A stretch of 64,000 bases of DNA from Pseudochelatococcus sp047501465 (GTDB taxonomy: Bacteria > Pseudomonadota > Alphaproteobacteria > Rhizobiales > Beijerinckiaceae): assembly GCF_047501465.1 (NCBI RefSeq), contig NZ_JAZDRL010000001.1, positions 248,001 through 312,000 of the forward strand, read 5' to 3'. Within the stretch, counting starts at the first letter, position 1; every line of letters begins with the position of its first letter. The notes under the pieces were generated by a model. That model did not search any database. It worked only from the letters and a program-made list of their open reading frames with translations, and was not told the origin of the DNA. The position numbers were made by a program, and so were the translations under genes. Of the stretch, positions 32,570 through 41,619 are shown one piece after another.

Positions 32570-33007
32570 ATGTCCGGACCCGTCACAATGTCACTTGGGC
32601 TATATGCCTTTGAGGCACATGGCTTTGGCTATACCGATATCACCCGCAGCCTCACAACGGCATGGTCATCCGTCGATGTGGTTGATCGGATAGAAGTGCT
32701 GCAATGGACCGGCCCCAAGAGCGAGGCTGTCTCCATCAAGGGCGTGCTGTTCCCTGCGGAGTTTGGCGGCGAGGATAACCTCGAAGGTATTCGCGCAGCT
32801 GCGCAGAAGGGCGAGCCCTTGATGCTGGTTTCACTTGATGGCGGTGTGTTCGGGGAATTCGTGATCGAGAGCGTGAATGAAGAGCGCGCCTATATCGATC
32901 CGCGAGGCACACTACGCAAGAACGCCTGGAGCATAGAGCTCAAGCGCTTTGAACAAGCAGGCAGTGGGCAATCGGGTGGGGCTTCTCAATCCATAGGGTT
33001 GTTCTGA
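32570..33007 (+). CDS. Tail protein gpU
   Basis: A 145-aa P2 gpU-type tail terminator/completion protein: SLGLYAFEAHGFGYTDITRSL, GPKSEAVSIKGVLFPAEFGG and GVFGEFVIESVNEERAYIDPRG are family signatures. The ATG at 32570 has AGGTG upstream. It overlaps gene X by TGATG. The antitoxin cassette separates it from the tape measure gene that normally precedes it. Confidence 0.88.
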   Translation: MSGPVTMSLGLYAFEAHGFGYTDITRSLTTAWSSVDVVDRIEVLQWTGPKSEAVSIKGVLFPAEFGGEDNLEGIRAAAQKGEPLMLVSLDGGVFGEFVIESVNEERAYIDPRGTLRKNAWSIELKRFEQAGSGQSGGASQSIGLF

Positions 33008-33219
33008 TGGCCGCGACAATCACAACCATCGATGGCGATATCCTCGATCTGATATGCCATCGTTACTACGGTCAGCATAAAGGCACTGTCGAGGCCGTGC
33101 TCGCCGCCAATCCAGGGCTAGCTGCTAAGTCGCAACCCTTCGCTGCCGGTATCGAGATCATCCTGCCCGATAGGCCAGCGATCGATCGCAACCAGCAAAC
33201 AATCGCCCTTTGGGAATGA
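33007..33219 (+). CDS. Tail protein X (LysM-like)
   Basis: A 70-aa P2 gpX-type protein with a LysM-like fold: DGDILDLICHRYYGQHKGTVEAVLAANPGLA followed by FAAGIEIILPDRP. Tail protein X lies between U and D in P2. The start overlaps the U stop. It is a small baseplate hub-associated component. Confidence 0.87.
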   Translation: MAATITTIDGDILDLICHRYYGQHKGTVEAVLAANPGLAAKSQPFAAGIEIILPDRPAIDRNQQTIALWE

Positions 33220-33223
33220 AGCC

Positions 33224-34297
33224 ATGCATCATCCGGTTGCAGTTGTTGAGGTGAATGGACGAGAGGTAGCGGGCGCCTTCTGGTCAAGGCTCATTCGGCT
33301 GACCATCACTGATAAGGCTGGCAGCGAGGCAGATGAAATCAGCATTGATCTGTTAGACGGAAACCCGTTTCTGGAGATCCCTAAAACCGGTGCAAAAATC
33401 CGGGCATGGCTTGGGTATCGCGAAACCGGTACACGCTACATGGGCGCCTTCGTGGTGGATTCAGTTGAGCTCTCATGCTTGCCGTTTGGCATGACCATCA
33501 GCGGCAAGTCGGCCGATGTGCGGTCGACGCTCAAGGAGCAAAAGACGCGCCACTTTGATGGCAAGACCGTTAAGGAAGTGGTTGAAACAGTTGCTGCTGA
33601 TCACGGTCTTGAGCCTGTGGTGTCGGACAACGTTGCAGGGCTTAAATACAACTGGCTCGGCCAGCTTGATGAATCCGACATGCATCTTTTGACACGCATG
33701 GCAGAGCGTCAGGGGGCGATGGTAACGTTCAAGGATGGCAAGCTGATCTTTGCTGAGCGCTCTGCCGGGGTTTCAGGTTCTGGCCGTTCGCTGGCAACGC
33801 TTGTAGTGCATCGCTCCGACATCATCGTGGGCACCTGCCGTGTGCGGTTCGCAGATCGCGGCAAGCACAAGCGGGTTGTTGCGAAATGGCAGGACAAGGG
33901 CAAGCAGCAGCGCAAGGAAGTCGAGATTGAATCCGAGGCTGAAGCATCAGCCTCCTACAGCCTGCCGGAAACATACGCCTCAGAAGATGAAGCGCTGAAA
34001 GCCGCCCAAGCCAAATCGCGCGAGCAGCAGGCGGATTCTGACACGCTTGAACTCTCGGTGCTGGGCAATCCGGATCTGAAGGCAGGCCAGCCCCTGCGTT
34101 TGTCAGATGTGCGACCTGGTATCGATGATCTGATCTGGACGGTTGACGTTGCCACGCACGAGTTCAGCAAGTCCGGCTACACCACGCGGGTATCTGCAAA
34201 ACGCGGCATCGAGAGCGGCAAGAGCAAGAAGAAGTCAGCCAAGTCAGGTGAGGCTGAAGTGCAGTTTCCCTACGATCCGGAACTCTCTCCGGATTGA
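33224..34297 (+). CDS. Baseplate hub protein gpD
   Basis: A 357-aa P2 gpD (late control D) protein, which forms the baseplate hub. Family features: ADEISIDLLDGNPFLEIPKTGAKIRAWLGYRETG, GMTISGKSADVRSTLKEQKTR, the MHLLTRMAERQGA segment and LSDVRPGIDDLIWTVD near the end. The ATG at 33224 lies 5 bases after gene X. The C-terminal 30 residues are Lys/Ser-rich. It completes the tail operon U-X-D. Confidence 0.92.
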   Translation: MHHPVAVVEVNGREVAGAFWSRLIRLTITDKAGSEADEISIDLLDGNPFLEIPKTGAKIRAWLGYRETGTRYMGAFVVDSVELSCLPFGMTISGKSADVRSTLKEQKTRHFDGKTVKEVVETVAADHGLEPVVSDNVAGLKYNWLGQLDESDMHLLTRMAERQGAMVTFKDGKLIFAERSAGVSGSGRSLATLVVHRSDIIVGTCRVRFADRGKHKRVVAKWQDKGKQQRKEVEIESEAEASASYSLPETYASEDEALKAAQAKSREQQADSDTLELSVLGNPDLKAGQPLRLSDVRPGIDDLIWTVDVATHEFSKSGYTTRVSAKRGIESGKSKKKSAKSGEAEVQFPYDPELSPD

Positions 34298-34321
34298 TCC
34301 AACCCTTTATCAATTCCATCC

Positions 34322-34347
34322 ATGCCGCCCTCTGAGGCGGCATTTTT
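34322..34347 (+). terminator. Hairpin plus T-run after gene D
   Basis: ATGCCGCC (34322-34329) pairs with GGCGGCAT (34336-34343) followed by T's to 34347. It follows the gene D stop and is directly before the GAGG ribosome-binding site of the methylase gene. Confidence 0.7.
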
Positions 34348-34361
34348 ATTATGAGGCAACA

Positions 34362-35219
34362 ATGGTTCTGAATGATATCTCTACGTTACATGCCAATGCC
34401 CCAGTGGCTCCGCAGCCAATACGTCCGCTAAGCACGCTTGCGGGATATATCGGCGGCAAAAGAGTGCTGTCCAAAGTGCTCGTGCCGATGATCAAAGATA
34501 TTCCGCACACGCTCTACTGCGAGCCGTTCATGGGCATGGGCGGCGTGTTTTTCCGTCGGGATGCGCGCCCACGCGTTGAGGTTGTCAATGACCTGTCAAA
34601 GGACATCGCAACCTTCTTCCGCGTACTGCAGCGCCATTATCAGGCGTTTCTGGATGTCCTGAAATGGCAGCTCACAAGCCGGTCAGAGTTCGAGCGCCTG
34701 CTACGAACCGATCCGGATACGCTGACTGATCTCGAAAGAGCTGCGCGGTTTCTCTACCTGCAGAAGCTGTCTTTCGGAGGCAAGGTCGGCGGGCGGACCT
34801 TCGGCATATCCACGAGCGACCCATCAAAGTTCGATGTCTCACGTCTCATGCCGCTGCTTGAGGCAACCCATGAGCGGCTGGCCGGTGTCTATATCGAGTG
34901 CCTGCCATGGCAAAAATTCATCGACCGCTGGGACCGTGCGCACACGCTGTTCTTCCTCGATCCGCCTTACTGGGGTGTCGAGGATTACTACGGCAAGAAC
35001 ATGTTTGAGCGGGCCGACTTTGAGGAACTATCGGCAGTGCTGAAGAACCTCAAGGGCAAGTTCATCCTGACATTGAATGACGTGCCTGAAATCCGGGAGC
35101 TGTTCGCCTGGGCGGAGATCAAGCCAGTACAGCTGAAGTACACCGCCAGCGGCCAACCGACCGAGGCGTCAGAGGTGATCATCTCGAATGTGCCGATAAG
35201 AGATGCACCTATGCAGTGA
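34362..35219 (+). CDS. Dam-type DNA adenine methyltransferase
   Basis: A 285-aa N6-adenine methyltransferase of the Dam (alpha/D12) class. The AdoMet motif YIGGKRVL plus EPFMGMGG lies near residues 25-58 and the catalytic DPPY near residue 199 (FLDPPYWGVEDYYG). A Dam-type end (RELFAWAEIKPVQLKYTASG) follows. It is an orphan enzyme without a nuclease. In phages it may protect DNA against host restriction or adjust gene control. The GATC-type specificity is assumed from the family and not seen. Confidence 0.85.
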   Translation: MVLNDISTLHANAPVAPQPIRPLSTLAGYIGGKRVLSKVLVPMIKDIPHTLYCEPFMGMGGVFFRRDARPRVEVVNDLSKDIATFFRVLQRHYQAFLDVLKWQLTSRSEFERLLRTDPDTLTDLERAARFLYLQKLSFGGKVGGRTFGISTSDPSKFDVSRLMPLLEATHERLAGVYIECLPWQKFIDRWDRAHTLFFLDPPYWGVEDYYGKNMFERADFEELSAVLKNLKGKFILTLNDVPEIRELFAWAEIKPVQLKYTASGQPTEASEVIISNVPIRDAPMQ

Positions 35220-35264
35220 GACCGCAAATCTCATTTGGCTCATCCAATCCCGATCAATGCTTAT

Positions 35265-35287
35265 CGCCCACCTTGCGTGGGCTTTTT
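35265..35287 (+). terminator. Hairpin plus T-run before endolysin gene
   Basis: GCCCAC (35266-35271) pairs with GTGGGC (35277-35282) around CTTGC, followed by five T. It is immediately before the TGGAGG ribosome-binding site of the endolysin. Confidence 0.7.
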
Positions 35288-35301
35288 CTTTGGAGGCTGT
35301 C

Positions 35302-35766
35302 ATGGCCCGTAAAGTCACGCCGTTTGTCATCGAAAAGCTGAAGCAGTGGGAGGGATCTCGGCTGGTTGCTTACCGCGATCCTGCTGGCATCTGGACCATC
35401 GGTTATGGACACACTGGGCCAGACGTAAAACCCGGCATGCAAATCACACAGGCGGAGGCAGACAGACTGCTGAGAGATGATCTTGCCCGCTTTGAGCGCG
35501 CAGTCGATCAGGTAGTGAAGGTGCCGCTGAGGGATAACCAGTTTGGTGCGTTGGTGTCGTTTTCTTTCAATGTTGGCGCGGCTGCATTTGATAAATCCAC
35601 ACTGCTGAAAAAGCTCAACCAAGGCAATTACAGCACCGTTCCGGGTGAGCTTGCACGTTGGAATATGGCTGGTGGCAAAGTGTTGGCGGGGCTCGTAAAT
35701 CGCCGTGCTGCTGAAGCAGACCTTTGGGTGAAAAGGGGATCTGTTTCGTCGACTGAATTTACTTAA
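35302..35766 (+). CDS. Endolysin, GH24 lysozyme
   Basis: A 154-aa T4-type lysozyme. The catalytic Glu17, Asp26 and Thr32 (KQWEGSRL, YRDPAGIWT) have the same 9 and 6 residue spacing as T4 Glu11-Asp20-Thr26, and the downstream QFGALVSFSFNVG and NRRAAEADLW motifs are conserved. There is no signal or anchor sequence, so release depends on a holin, probably the next gene. GGAGG lies 5 bases before the ATG. Confidence 0.93.
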   Translation: MARKVTPFVIEKLKQWEGSRLVAYRDPAGIWTIGYGHTGPDVKPGMQITQAEADRLLRDDLARFERAVDQVVKVPLRDNQFGALVSFSFNVGAAAFDKSTLLKKLNQGNYSTVPGELARWNMAGGKVLAGLVNRRAAEADLWVKRGSVSSTEFT

Positions 35767-35790
35767 GGTGTATCATTCGGAGGCATCATT

Positions 35791-36129
35791 ATGAATGAGT
35801 TCCATGGCAGTCCTGAAGTTGCGGCTTTGGGCGTTAAACTGGTGCACCTTATTGCAGGAGTTGCAGGCGGTATTGTTCGGTCACTAGCTATCGAAAATTA
35901 TAGCATTATGGAAGCAACAAGTGCTGTTGTCGTTGGCGGATTGACCGCTGGATATGGCACACCTGCAGCTACGTCACTACTTTGTAAATGGCTGCATAGC
36001 ATGGGCTTCCATGCTGTTGGTCTTGATGGTGCTGTTGGATTCATGCTTGGGCTGTGCGGTATGACAATTGCGGAGATTACGATACGCTGTGTCAAGAAGT
36101 GGATGCGGTCGACTGGACTGCAAACATAG
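35791..36129 (+). CDS. Probable holin
   Basis: A 112-aa protein with about three hydrophobic segments (ALGVKLVHLIAGVAGGIVRSLAI, SAVVVGGLTAGYGTPAATSLL, VGFMLGLCGMTIAEI) and a basic C-terminus (RCVKKWMRS). It begins 24 bases after the endolysin stop with GGAGG 8 bases before its ATG. Size, topology and place fit a class I-type phage holin; I do not match it to a named family. It is the last gene that clearly belongs to the phage. Confidence 0.65.
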   Translation: MNEFHGSPEVAALGVKLVHLIAGVAGGIVRSLAIENYSIMEATSAVVVGGLTAGYGTPAATSLLCKWLHSMGFHAVGLDGAVGFMLGLCGMTIAEITIRCVKKWMRSTGLQT

Positions 36130-36176
36130 TTTGGTATTTGATATTTGCTGAGATTTCGGTGCAGTTGGAGATAACA

Positions 36177-37094
36177 TTGAGTCTTGGAGACGAGTGGCGA
36201 AGCGAATACGAACGGGATCGTTACCTGCGCGAGATGCCGGATGCCACGCTCCGGGGCCGATTTGACATCTTGACTGGCAATCTATGGTCAACCGATGCCG
36301 CCGGCAATGTGACGCCACCCCGCAGTGACCAAAACCGCCGTGAGCTCCTTCGGCTAATTCTCCACACGATGTTGGAGCAGATGGAGCGAGAGGGAGCAAG
36401 CGTTCGTGATTTCAGCGAGCGCGCGCTTCGCGAGGCTGCCAGTGCGTTCTACAATCCACCCCGACTTCGCATTCCCTTCACGGGCTCACCATCATGCTTC
36501 GCGAAATTCGGCAAGCGAGCTCACATCCACGACGCCTTCGAGCGGGGCATTCTGCGCATAGCGCCGGCTGCCGCCTATAATGACCCTTCTCTCAATGCAG
36601 CGCAGGTTGACAAGGAGCTTGAGCATTACTGCGTCACGCCGAACGAACATTTAATGTTCCAGCTCCATGGATTGAACGCAGAAGGAGAAAAAGTCGAGAT
36701 ACCAGTGCAGCGCAAGGAGCTATTCCGCTATATGATTGTGCGGAACTTTTATGTTTGGTGCTGCGGTTTCGGCTATGATGCCCGCCTATTTCACGATTTT
36801 GAAGCAGAGGCAGCGCTCGTTATTCTCGACAAGGACGCTTTTAGGAAGCGACTTTCCGCAGAGGTAGAGAAGCAGCTGCCTACCTCACAGTGGATCGATG
36901 GGCCGCTTCAGTATTACGATCCTTATACCATTCAACGTGAGCAGCTCACACCCATTTTTAGCAAGAATATGCGCTACCTTTATCAGAACGAGTATCGCTT
37001 CGCCTGGACGATGCCGGAGGGAGCGACGCTTGCTCCATTTTTCGTCGAGCTCGGACCGCTCGATGATATTGCTGAGTTCCTAGAACTCGCTTGA
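36177..37094 (+). CDS. Unknown 305-aa accessory protein
   Basis: A soluble, helical protein I cannot assign. It contains PFTGSPSCFAKFGKRAHIHDAFERGILRI in the middle and a C-terminal FSKNMRYLYQNEYRFAWTMP with FVELGPLDDIAEFL. The frame is open back to 36054 inside the holin gene. The TTG at 36177 has GGAG 6 bases upstream and gives the most sensible start; the ATG near 36234 is another choice. The position between phage lysis genes and a restriction operon suggests cargo. Function is unknown; a DUF2971-like relation is possible but not shown. Confidence 0.6.
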   Translation: MSLGDEWRSEYERDRYLREMPDATLRGRFDILTGNLWSTDAAGNVTPPRSDQNRRELLRLILHTMLEQMEREGASVRDFSERALREAASAFYNPPRLRIPFTGSPSCFAKFGKRAHIHDAFERGILRIAPAAAYNDPSLNAAQVDKELEHYCVTPNEHLMFQLHGLNAEGEKVEIPVQRKELFRYMIVRNFYVWCCGFGYDARLFHDFEAEAALVILDKDAFRKRLSAEVEKQLPTSQWIDGPLQYYDPYTIQREQLTPIFSKNMRYLYQNEYRFAWTMPEGATLAPFFVELGPLDDIAEFLELA

Positions 37095-37238
37095 ACACGG
37101 GCCGTAATCACATGCCGCATCGGGGTAATCCTTACCTGAGGCAAATGCCTTGCCACCTTCAAGGTCTGTCTAACTGACACTTCTAATGCGCCCGATACTG
37201 CCGGATCGGAATCCATATATGCCCCCAATACCGCGCCG

Positions 37239-39830
37239 TCAGAGATACGCTGGCAGTTTCGCCTTCCATTCGCTCATCAAGATCAAGGAGCCTTTCACGG
37301 TTTCACCGTTGTTTACCAGCTCTAGCTCGCCGATCGGAGTGGTCTCATCCCATTGGAAATGATCCGAGAGGAATGATAGCGCTTCGCGCTTGTAGGCCGT
37401 GTCGAGATTGTCGAGCTGATCTCCCTTAGTTTCGAGAACCGTTATCCGCTTCGCTTCGCCGTCGCGCCGCACGGCAAAGATGAAGTCCGGGTAGATTTTG
37501 GCTTTCTTCCATCCTTGAATACCGTATTGCGTCCGCGCGACGTTCCGGTGCCACCAGGCAAGCATCTTTTCGCCATCGAGATAAACTGCCACATCGCGCT
37601 CATCGCTGTTCAGCTCGCTCTCATATACCGGCGCGAATAAGCTCTTTTCGAGCGGACCGCCCGCACGGTTCAAGAGTTGGCGCGCATTCTCTGGTTCCAT
37701 CGTTTCGATGCTGAAAGGCATCCGCCAGTTGCTTCCGTCGAGCCGCAACCGGAACTGGATGCGCCCTGACGCCACTTCGGCCTTGAACAATGCCTCGGCG
37801 CGCGCTGTGCGTGCGGCATCTAGTCCCTTGCGAAGTTCTTCTACGATCAGGCTTGCGAGCTGACCGAGTTTGGCATCATCGAAATTACGCGCTCGAAGCG
37901 CTGCCATCATTGCTCCCACAATCTCGCGCCCAACAAAGGGGTTTGCCACAATGTCGGAGATCATCCTGACGGCATGGGCGGGATCAAAGGCAAGAATTTC
38001 CGTGTTTGTGGCGACTGTCTCGCCGATGAACAGCTCGTCACCATCATCGGCGAGCCTGATCCGCTGAAGCTGGCTTTCCGCCAACTGCGCGTTTTCTGGC
38101 ACGTGATCAGCGATTTTCTGAGGATCGAAGTCCCGCCAGTCGAGCGCGGAGAGTACATCCGTCTCGTAGTCCAGCTCGCGTGCTTCGCCGCCTTCCACCA
38201 CCATCACCTTGGGTAGGTAGATTTCTGTGGAAGCAAAAGCCGGTCGGCGCTTGATCGAACGCGCCGTATTTCCGGTCCCGCTCTTATCATCCTGCGTCAC
38301 GTGCAGGACCAGGTCGCCGAGGCCGTCCTGTTCGAGGCCGTTTTTAATGGCACCGACAACCGTGGCAGTATCGGCGTGATGTGTAATGACGTGGCACTCA
38401 TCGAGCGCTTCAACGCCCGTCTTGAGTGCGCCGGGCTGACGGAGAATACGTCCGACGAGCTGCGTCATGGCCTTGAGATTGGTGCTGGCCGCAAGGCTGC
38501 ACAGCACATAGGCGAAGGGGCAATCCCAGCCTTCTTGAAGCGCCTGCTTCGTGATGATCGCGCGCACCCTGTTGGTGGGCGACAGCAGGTCCTGGTTTTC
38601 GGGATCGTTGAGATCGTTTTGCTGCGCAGTTTTTATCGCGATTTCCGCTTGATCGAAACCTGCCGTCAGGAGCCAGTCCCTTACGTCTTCTGCGTGGATA
38701 TGGCCGCTTTCGCGCTGATCCGCACCCGTGCGCTCAACCTGGATTAGCATGATTGGGCGGATATAACGGCCCGTATCGGCCCGCAATTGTCGAGCTTCGG
38801 CATCTAACGTGTTGAGCTTGGAGAGGGCCGCGTTCAGCGTCGTTTTCCAGTCATTGCCCTGCCGGGGATCGAGGTTGAGCGGCATCTTGATCATGCCTTC
38901 GCGATCCAGCTCGCGACCGGTGACTTCTACCAGAACATTAGCATAGCGACCTTCGCGCGGATTGCGGCCGCTGCGCGGCTGCACATCCTGCGGCGTGGCT
39001 GTCAGCTCCAGCACGAAACATGGGTTGAAGCCATAGAGCGTAGCAAAGGCGAGATCGGAAACGGCGCGATGGCCTTCATCCATCACAACAACAGGGCGGA
39101 TGATCCGAAGAGCGTTCCCGAGCGAATCCTTCACCATCGGGAACATACCCATATAAGCGGAAAGGTTCGGAGTGTAGTCGATTGCGGCCTGGTGAGCTTG
39201 TTGTTCGCCTTCAGGCGGGAAGAAGCCGTGCACGTCGCCCCGATCCTGAAATATCTTCAGGGAATCCTGCGTCTCGCGGTTCGCGGATTGCAGCATTAGC
39301 AGCATGACGCAGAGATTGGTTTCCACGTCCCGCGCATCGAGCCGGTCGGTTTTCTCCATTATCTTTACGCGCCCCGCCGCCGCGCGGTCAAGTGCCTGAC
39401 GGTAGGGGTGCTGGCGATCCTTCAGACGCTTGAGCGTCTGCGTATAAATCGCCTCGTTCGGCACGATCCACAGGACGAAGCCGGTGTTGCGATCGAGATA
39501 TCGGCCCATCACCCGCGACACGGCGGAGACAGCAAGCCACGTCTTGCCGCCGCCGGTTGGCACCTTCAATACGGCATTGGGCACGGGCCGGTCGCAGCCA
39601 TCCATTCGCGAAGAAAACGGAATGGCGGAGCGAGAAGAGGGCATCTTACCCGCCGCTCTCATTGCTTCCCAAGCTTCTTTCGTAAAATCCGGAATGATGA
39701 GGCTGAGGTCAGGGTCTTGCGCCGCGAGCACCGCCACCTTGTCCGCGCGCACCTTCTTTTCCTTCAATAGGTCGAGATAATCATCGAGCGTTGAGAGCAC
39801 GCGGTCCTGATAATCGAGTTGGCGAAACAC
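37239..39830 (-). CDS. Type III restriction endonuclease subunit Res
   Basis: An 863-aa Res-type protein. Helicase motifs: PTGGGKT (91-97), DEGH (251-254), TATP (277-280), and a late motif VI-like QLVGRILRQPG. The C-terminal PD-(D/E)xK nuclease is visible as Tyr780-Pro781-Asp782 and Glu800-x-Lys802 (YPDFIF..., LETKG). It lies 4 bases after the Mod gene, so they form one operon. It needs Mod for site recognition and cleaves a fixed distance away after translocation. Full length, no frameshift. Confidence 0.9.
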   Translation of the reverse strand: MFRQLDYQDRVLSTLDDYLDLLKEKKVRADKVAVLAAQDPDLSLIIPDFTKEAWEAMRAAGKMPSSRSAIPFSSRMDGCDRPVPNAVLKVPTGGGKTWLAVSAVSRVMGRYLDRNTGFVLWIVPNEAIYTQTLKRLKDRQHPYRQALDRAAAGRVKIMEKTDRLDARDVETNLCVMLLMLQSANRETQDSLKIFQDRGDVHGFFPPEGEQQAHQAAIDYTPNLSAYMGMFPMVKDSLGNALRIIRPVVVMDEGHRAVSDLAFATLYGFNPCFVLELTATPQDVQPRSGRNPREGRYANVLVEVTGRELDREGMIKMPLNLDPRQGNDWKTTLNAALSKLNTLDAEARQLRADTGRYIRPIMLIQVERTGADQRESGHIHAEDVRDWLLTAGFDQAEIAIKTAQQNDLNDPENQDLLSPTNRVRAIITKQALQEGWDCPFAYVLCSLAASTNLKAMTQLVGRILRQPGALKTGVEALDECHVITHHADTATVVGAIKNGLEQDGLGDLVLHVTQDDKSGTGNTARSIKRRPAFASTEIYLPKVMVVEGGEARELDYETDVLSALDWRDFDPQKIADHVPENAQLAESQLQRIRLADDGDELFIGETVATNTEILAFDPAHAVRMISDIVANPFVGREIVGAMMAALRARNFDDAKLGQLASLIVEELRKGLDAARTARAEALFKAEVASGRIQFRLRLDGSNWRMPFSIETMEPENARQLLNRAGGPLEKSLFAPVYESELNSDERDVAVYLDGEKMLAWWHRNVARTQYGIQGWKKAKIYPDFIFAVRRDGEAKRITVLETKGDQLDNLDTAYKREALSFLSDHFQWDETTPIGELELVNNGETVKGSLILMSEWKAKLPAYL

Positions 39831-39834
39831 GACG

Positions 39835-41619
39835 TTAGCTCCGATCTATCCGGTAAAGTGCGAAGGGCAGAGGCACGAACTCCACGGGGATATTCTGCTC
39901 TGCCAGCATCTTCTGGCTCACGAACCGCGCCGGGGCGAAGACAAGATGCCGCTTGTCCGGATCGGAAGCAGCGAAAGCCTTAGCGCGCGCCAACGTCAGC
40001 GCTGCTTCCGGCGACTTCAGCCAGTCAAGATCGGGCTTGTAGATAAGCCAGACGTGCTGGCCTTCCGTCGCGCCGAGATAGAAATCATCCTCGCGCACGG
40101 CGGCGGGATCGAGCGCGTGATTGGTAGCCATGTGGAACAGCGCTGCGCCGAGACCGGCGTAGGGCGGCAGGGTTTCGCCGCTGAGCACCTTGTCCAGCTC
40201 GACAGGGGCACCGAGCGTGCAATAGGTGAAGGTGCCGCCGAGGCCTTCGGCGCGCTCCGCCACCGTCTTTTCGCCGGTGACGATCAACTCGCCATCCTTC
40301 ACTTCCTTCTTGATGCGGTCGTACTCGTGGCCGTGCAGGTTCTCTATGGCCTCGACTTTGTGCACCAACTCTGCGGCGTTGCTAATCGCACGCCAGTTAA
40401 GCCGCTCCCGCAGCAATTCTGCCTTCTGCGTTCCCTTGAAATCATAGCCGTTGATGACGCGCCGGACACGCTCGGCCGTTAACCGGTCGGCATAATCTTC
40501 CATCTCCACCAAAATGAAGCGGCGGTTGCCGCCGTCACGCCTGTTGGCTTCAAGAACAGCGTGGGCCGTGGTTCCGGTACCGGCGAAGGAATCCAGAACC
40601 ACCCCTTCTTCACTCACGACTTGATCCAAAAAGAACTGCACGAATGGTGACGACTTAGGGAATTCAAAATCCCCTTCACCCATGATATCAGTAATCTCTC
40701 GGGTTCCAATTCCAGTATTGAACTGGTTTATTAAAGTAGAGAGGCCCTTGAACTTATTTTTTATTTCGCGCTCGAAAAGCTTATGTCGTGGGCGACCACT
40801 TGGATCAGAAGGCCAAAGCACCCGTTTCTCGGCAATTTTCTTTGCCATAGTGGTTGGATCGAACCTCCAACCTTTAGGGGGGCATCCATAGTTGATATCA
40901 GTCTCGGGATCGATCAAATCGTAATGCAGATTTGGTCTACGGTCTTTGCTCGCCAAGCCTGTCAAATCGGCGCTCCGCCACGGCCCACGCTCATCGCCAT
41001 CGGCATTCGCGAATTTCCCCGCGTCTTTCTCCGCCCCCTTTAGACGAACGCCTGAATGCCCGCCAAAACAAAGAACATATTCGTGGTCATTGGAGACGCC
41101 GGTCTTGCTCCTCGTGTCTTCGCTAACGCGCGAGCGCCAGACAAATTGTGTAATAAAGCTATCAGGGCCGAAAATCTCCGAGGCAATAGCTTTGAGACGC
41201 TCTGCTTCGTTATCGTCGATGCAGATGAAAATAATCCCTTCGTCTGATAACAACTCGGAAAGCATGCGAAGGCGAGGCCACATCATGGCGCACCATTTAT
41301 CATGGCGCAGCCCGTCCTCAATACCAACAGGATTGGACTCCAGCCACTCCTTAATCATTGGGGCATTGACATTGTCGTTGTACGACCAGTCCTCAGTGCC
41401 AGTGTTGTAAGGCGGGTCGATGAAGATGCAGTCCACCTTACCCGCGTAGAGCGGTAGCAGCGCCTTCAGGGCGTGCAGATTGTCGCCGTGGATGATAAGA
41501 TTGCCGTCCAGCGCGACGGGGCCGATACCCTTGTTTTCATCGGGCACGAGCGGACGGAAGGGCACCGCCAGATGGTGGTTATAAACAAACTCTTTACCCT
41601 TGAAACTTAGCTCCGTCAT
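39835..41619 (-). CDS. Type III DNA methyltransferase subunit Mod
   Basis: A 594-aa beta-class N6-adenine methyltransferase. The catalytic DPPYNTG (68-74) precedes the AdoMet motif DSFAGTGTT near residue 345, the order of type III Mod enzymes, with a large target-recognition region between them. It gives sequence specificity and self-protection to the Res subunit. The start ATG overlaps the stop of the HigA-like regulator, indicating translational coupling. The recognised sequence cannot be told from this data. Confidence 0.92.
   Translation of the reverse strand: MTELSFKGKEFVYNHHLAVPFRPLVPDENKGIGPVALDGNLIIHGDNLHALKALLPLYAGKVDCIFIDPPYNTGTEDWSYNDNVNAPMIKEWLESNPVGIEDGLRHDKWCAMMWPRLRMLSELLSDEGIIFICIDDNEAERLKAIASEIFGPDSFITQFVWRSRVSEDTRSKTGVSNDHEYVLCFGGHSGVRLKGAEKDAGKFANADGDERGPWRSADLTGLASKDRRPNLHYDLIDPETDINYGCPPKGWRFDPTTMAKKIAEKRVLWPSDPSGRPRHKLFEREIKNKFKGLSTLINQFNTGIGTREITDIMGEGDFEFPKSSPFVQFFLDQVVSEEGVVLDSFAGTGTTAHAVLEANRRDGGNRRFILVEMEDYADRLTAERVRRVINGYDFKGTQKAELLRERLNWRAISNAAELVHKVEAIENLHGHEYDRIKKEVKDGELIVTGEKTVAERAEGLGGTFTYCTLGAPVELDKVLSGETLPPYAGLGAALFHMATNHALDPAAVREDDFYLGATEGQHVWLIYKPDLDWLKSPEAALTLARAKAFAASDPDKRHLVFAPARFVSQKMLAEQNIPVEFVPLPFALYRIDRS

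Larger units (their letters stand above)
1355..36129. mobile_element. Prophage: lambda-like head, P2-like contractile tail
   Basis: An apparently complete temperate phage: integrase and excisionase at the left end, repressor with operators, replication genes, terminase, head, tail, endolysin and holin-like gene. All structural genes read rightward and are intact, with overlapping or closely spaced starts. The listed span is the minimum from integrase to holin. The right edge could extend to the tRNA-Thr at 43877 because further accessory genes follow without a clear border. I found no convincing long direct repeat marking attL and attR. Accessory cassettes (AbiE pair, HicB-HigA) interrupt the tail operon. 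Confidence 0.9.
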
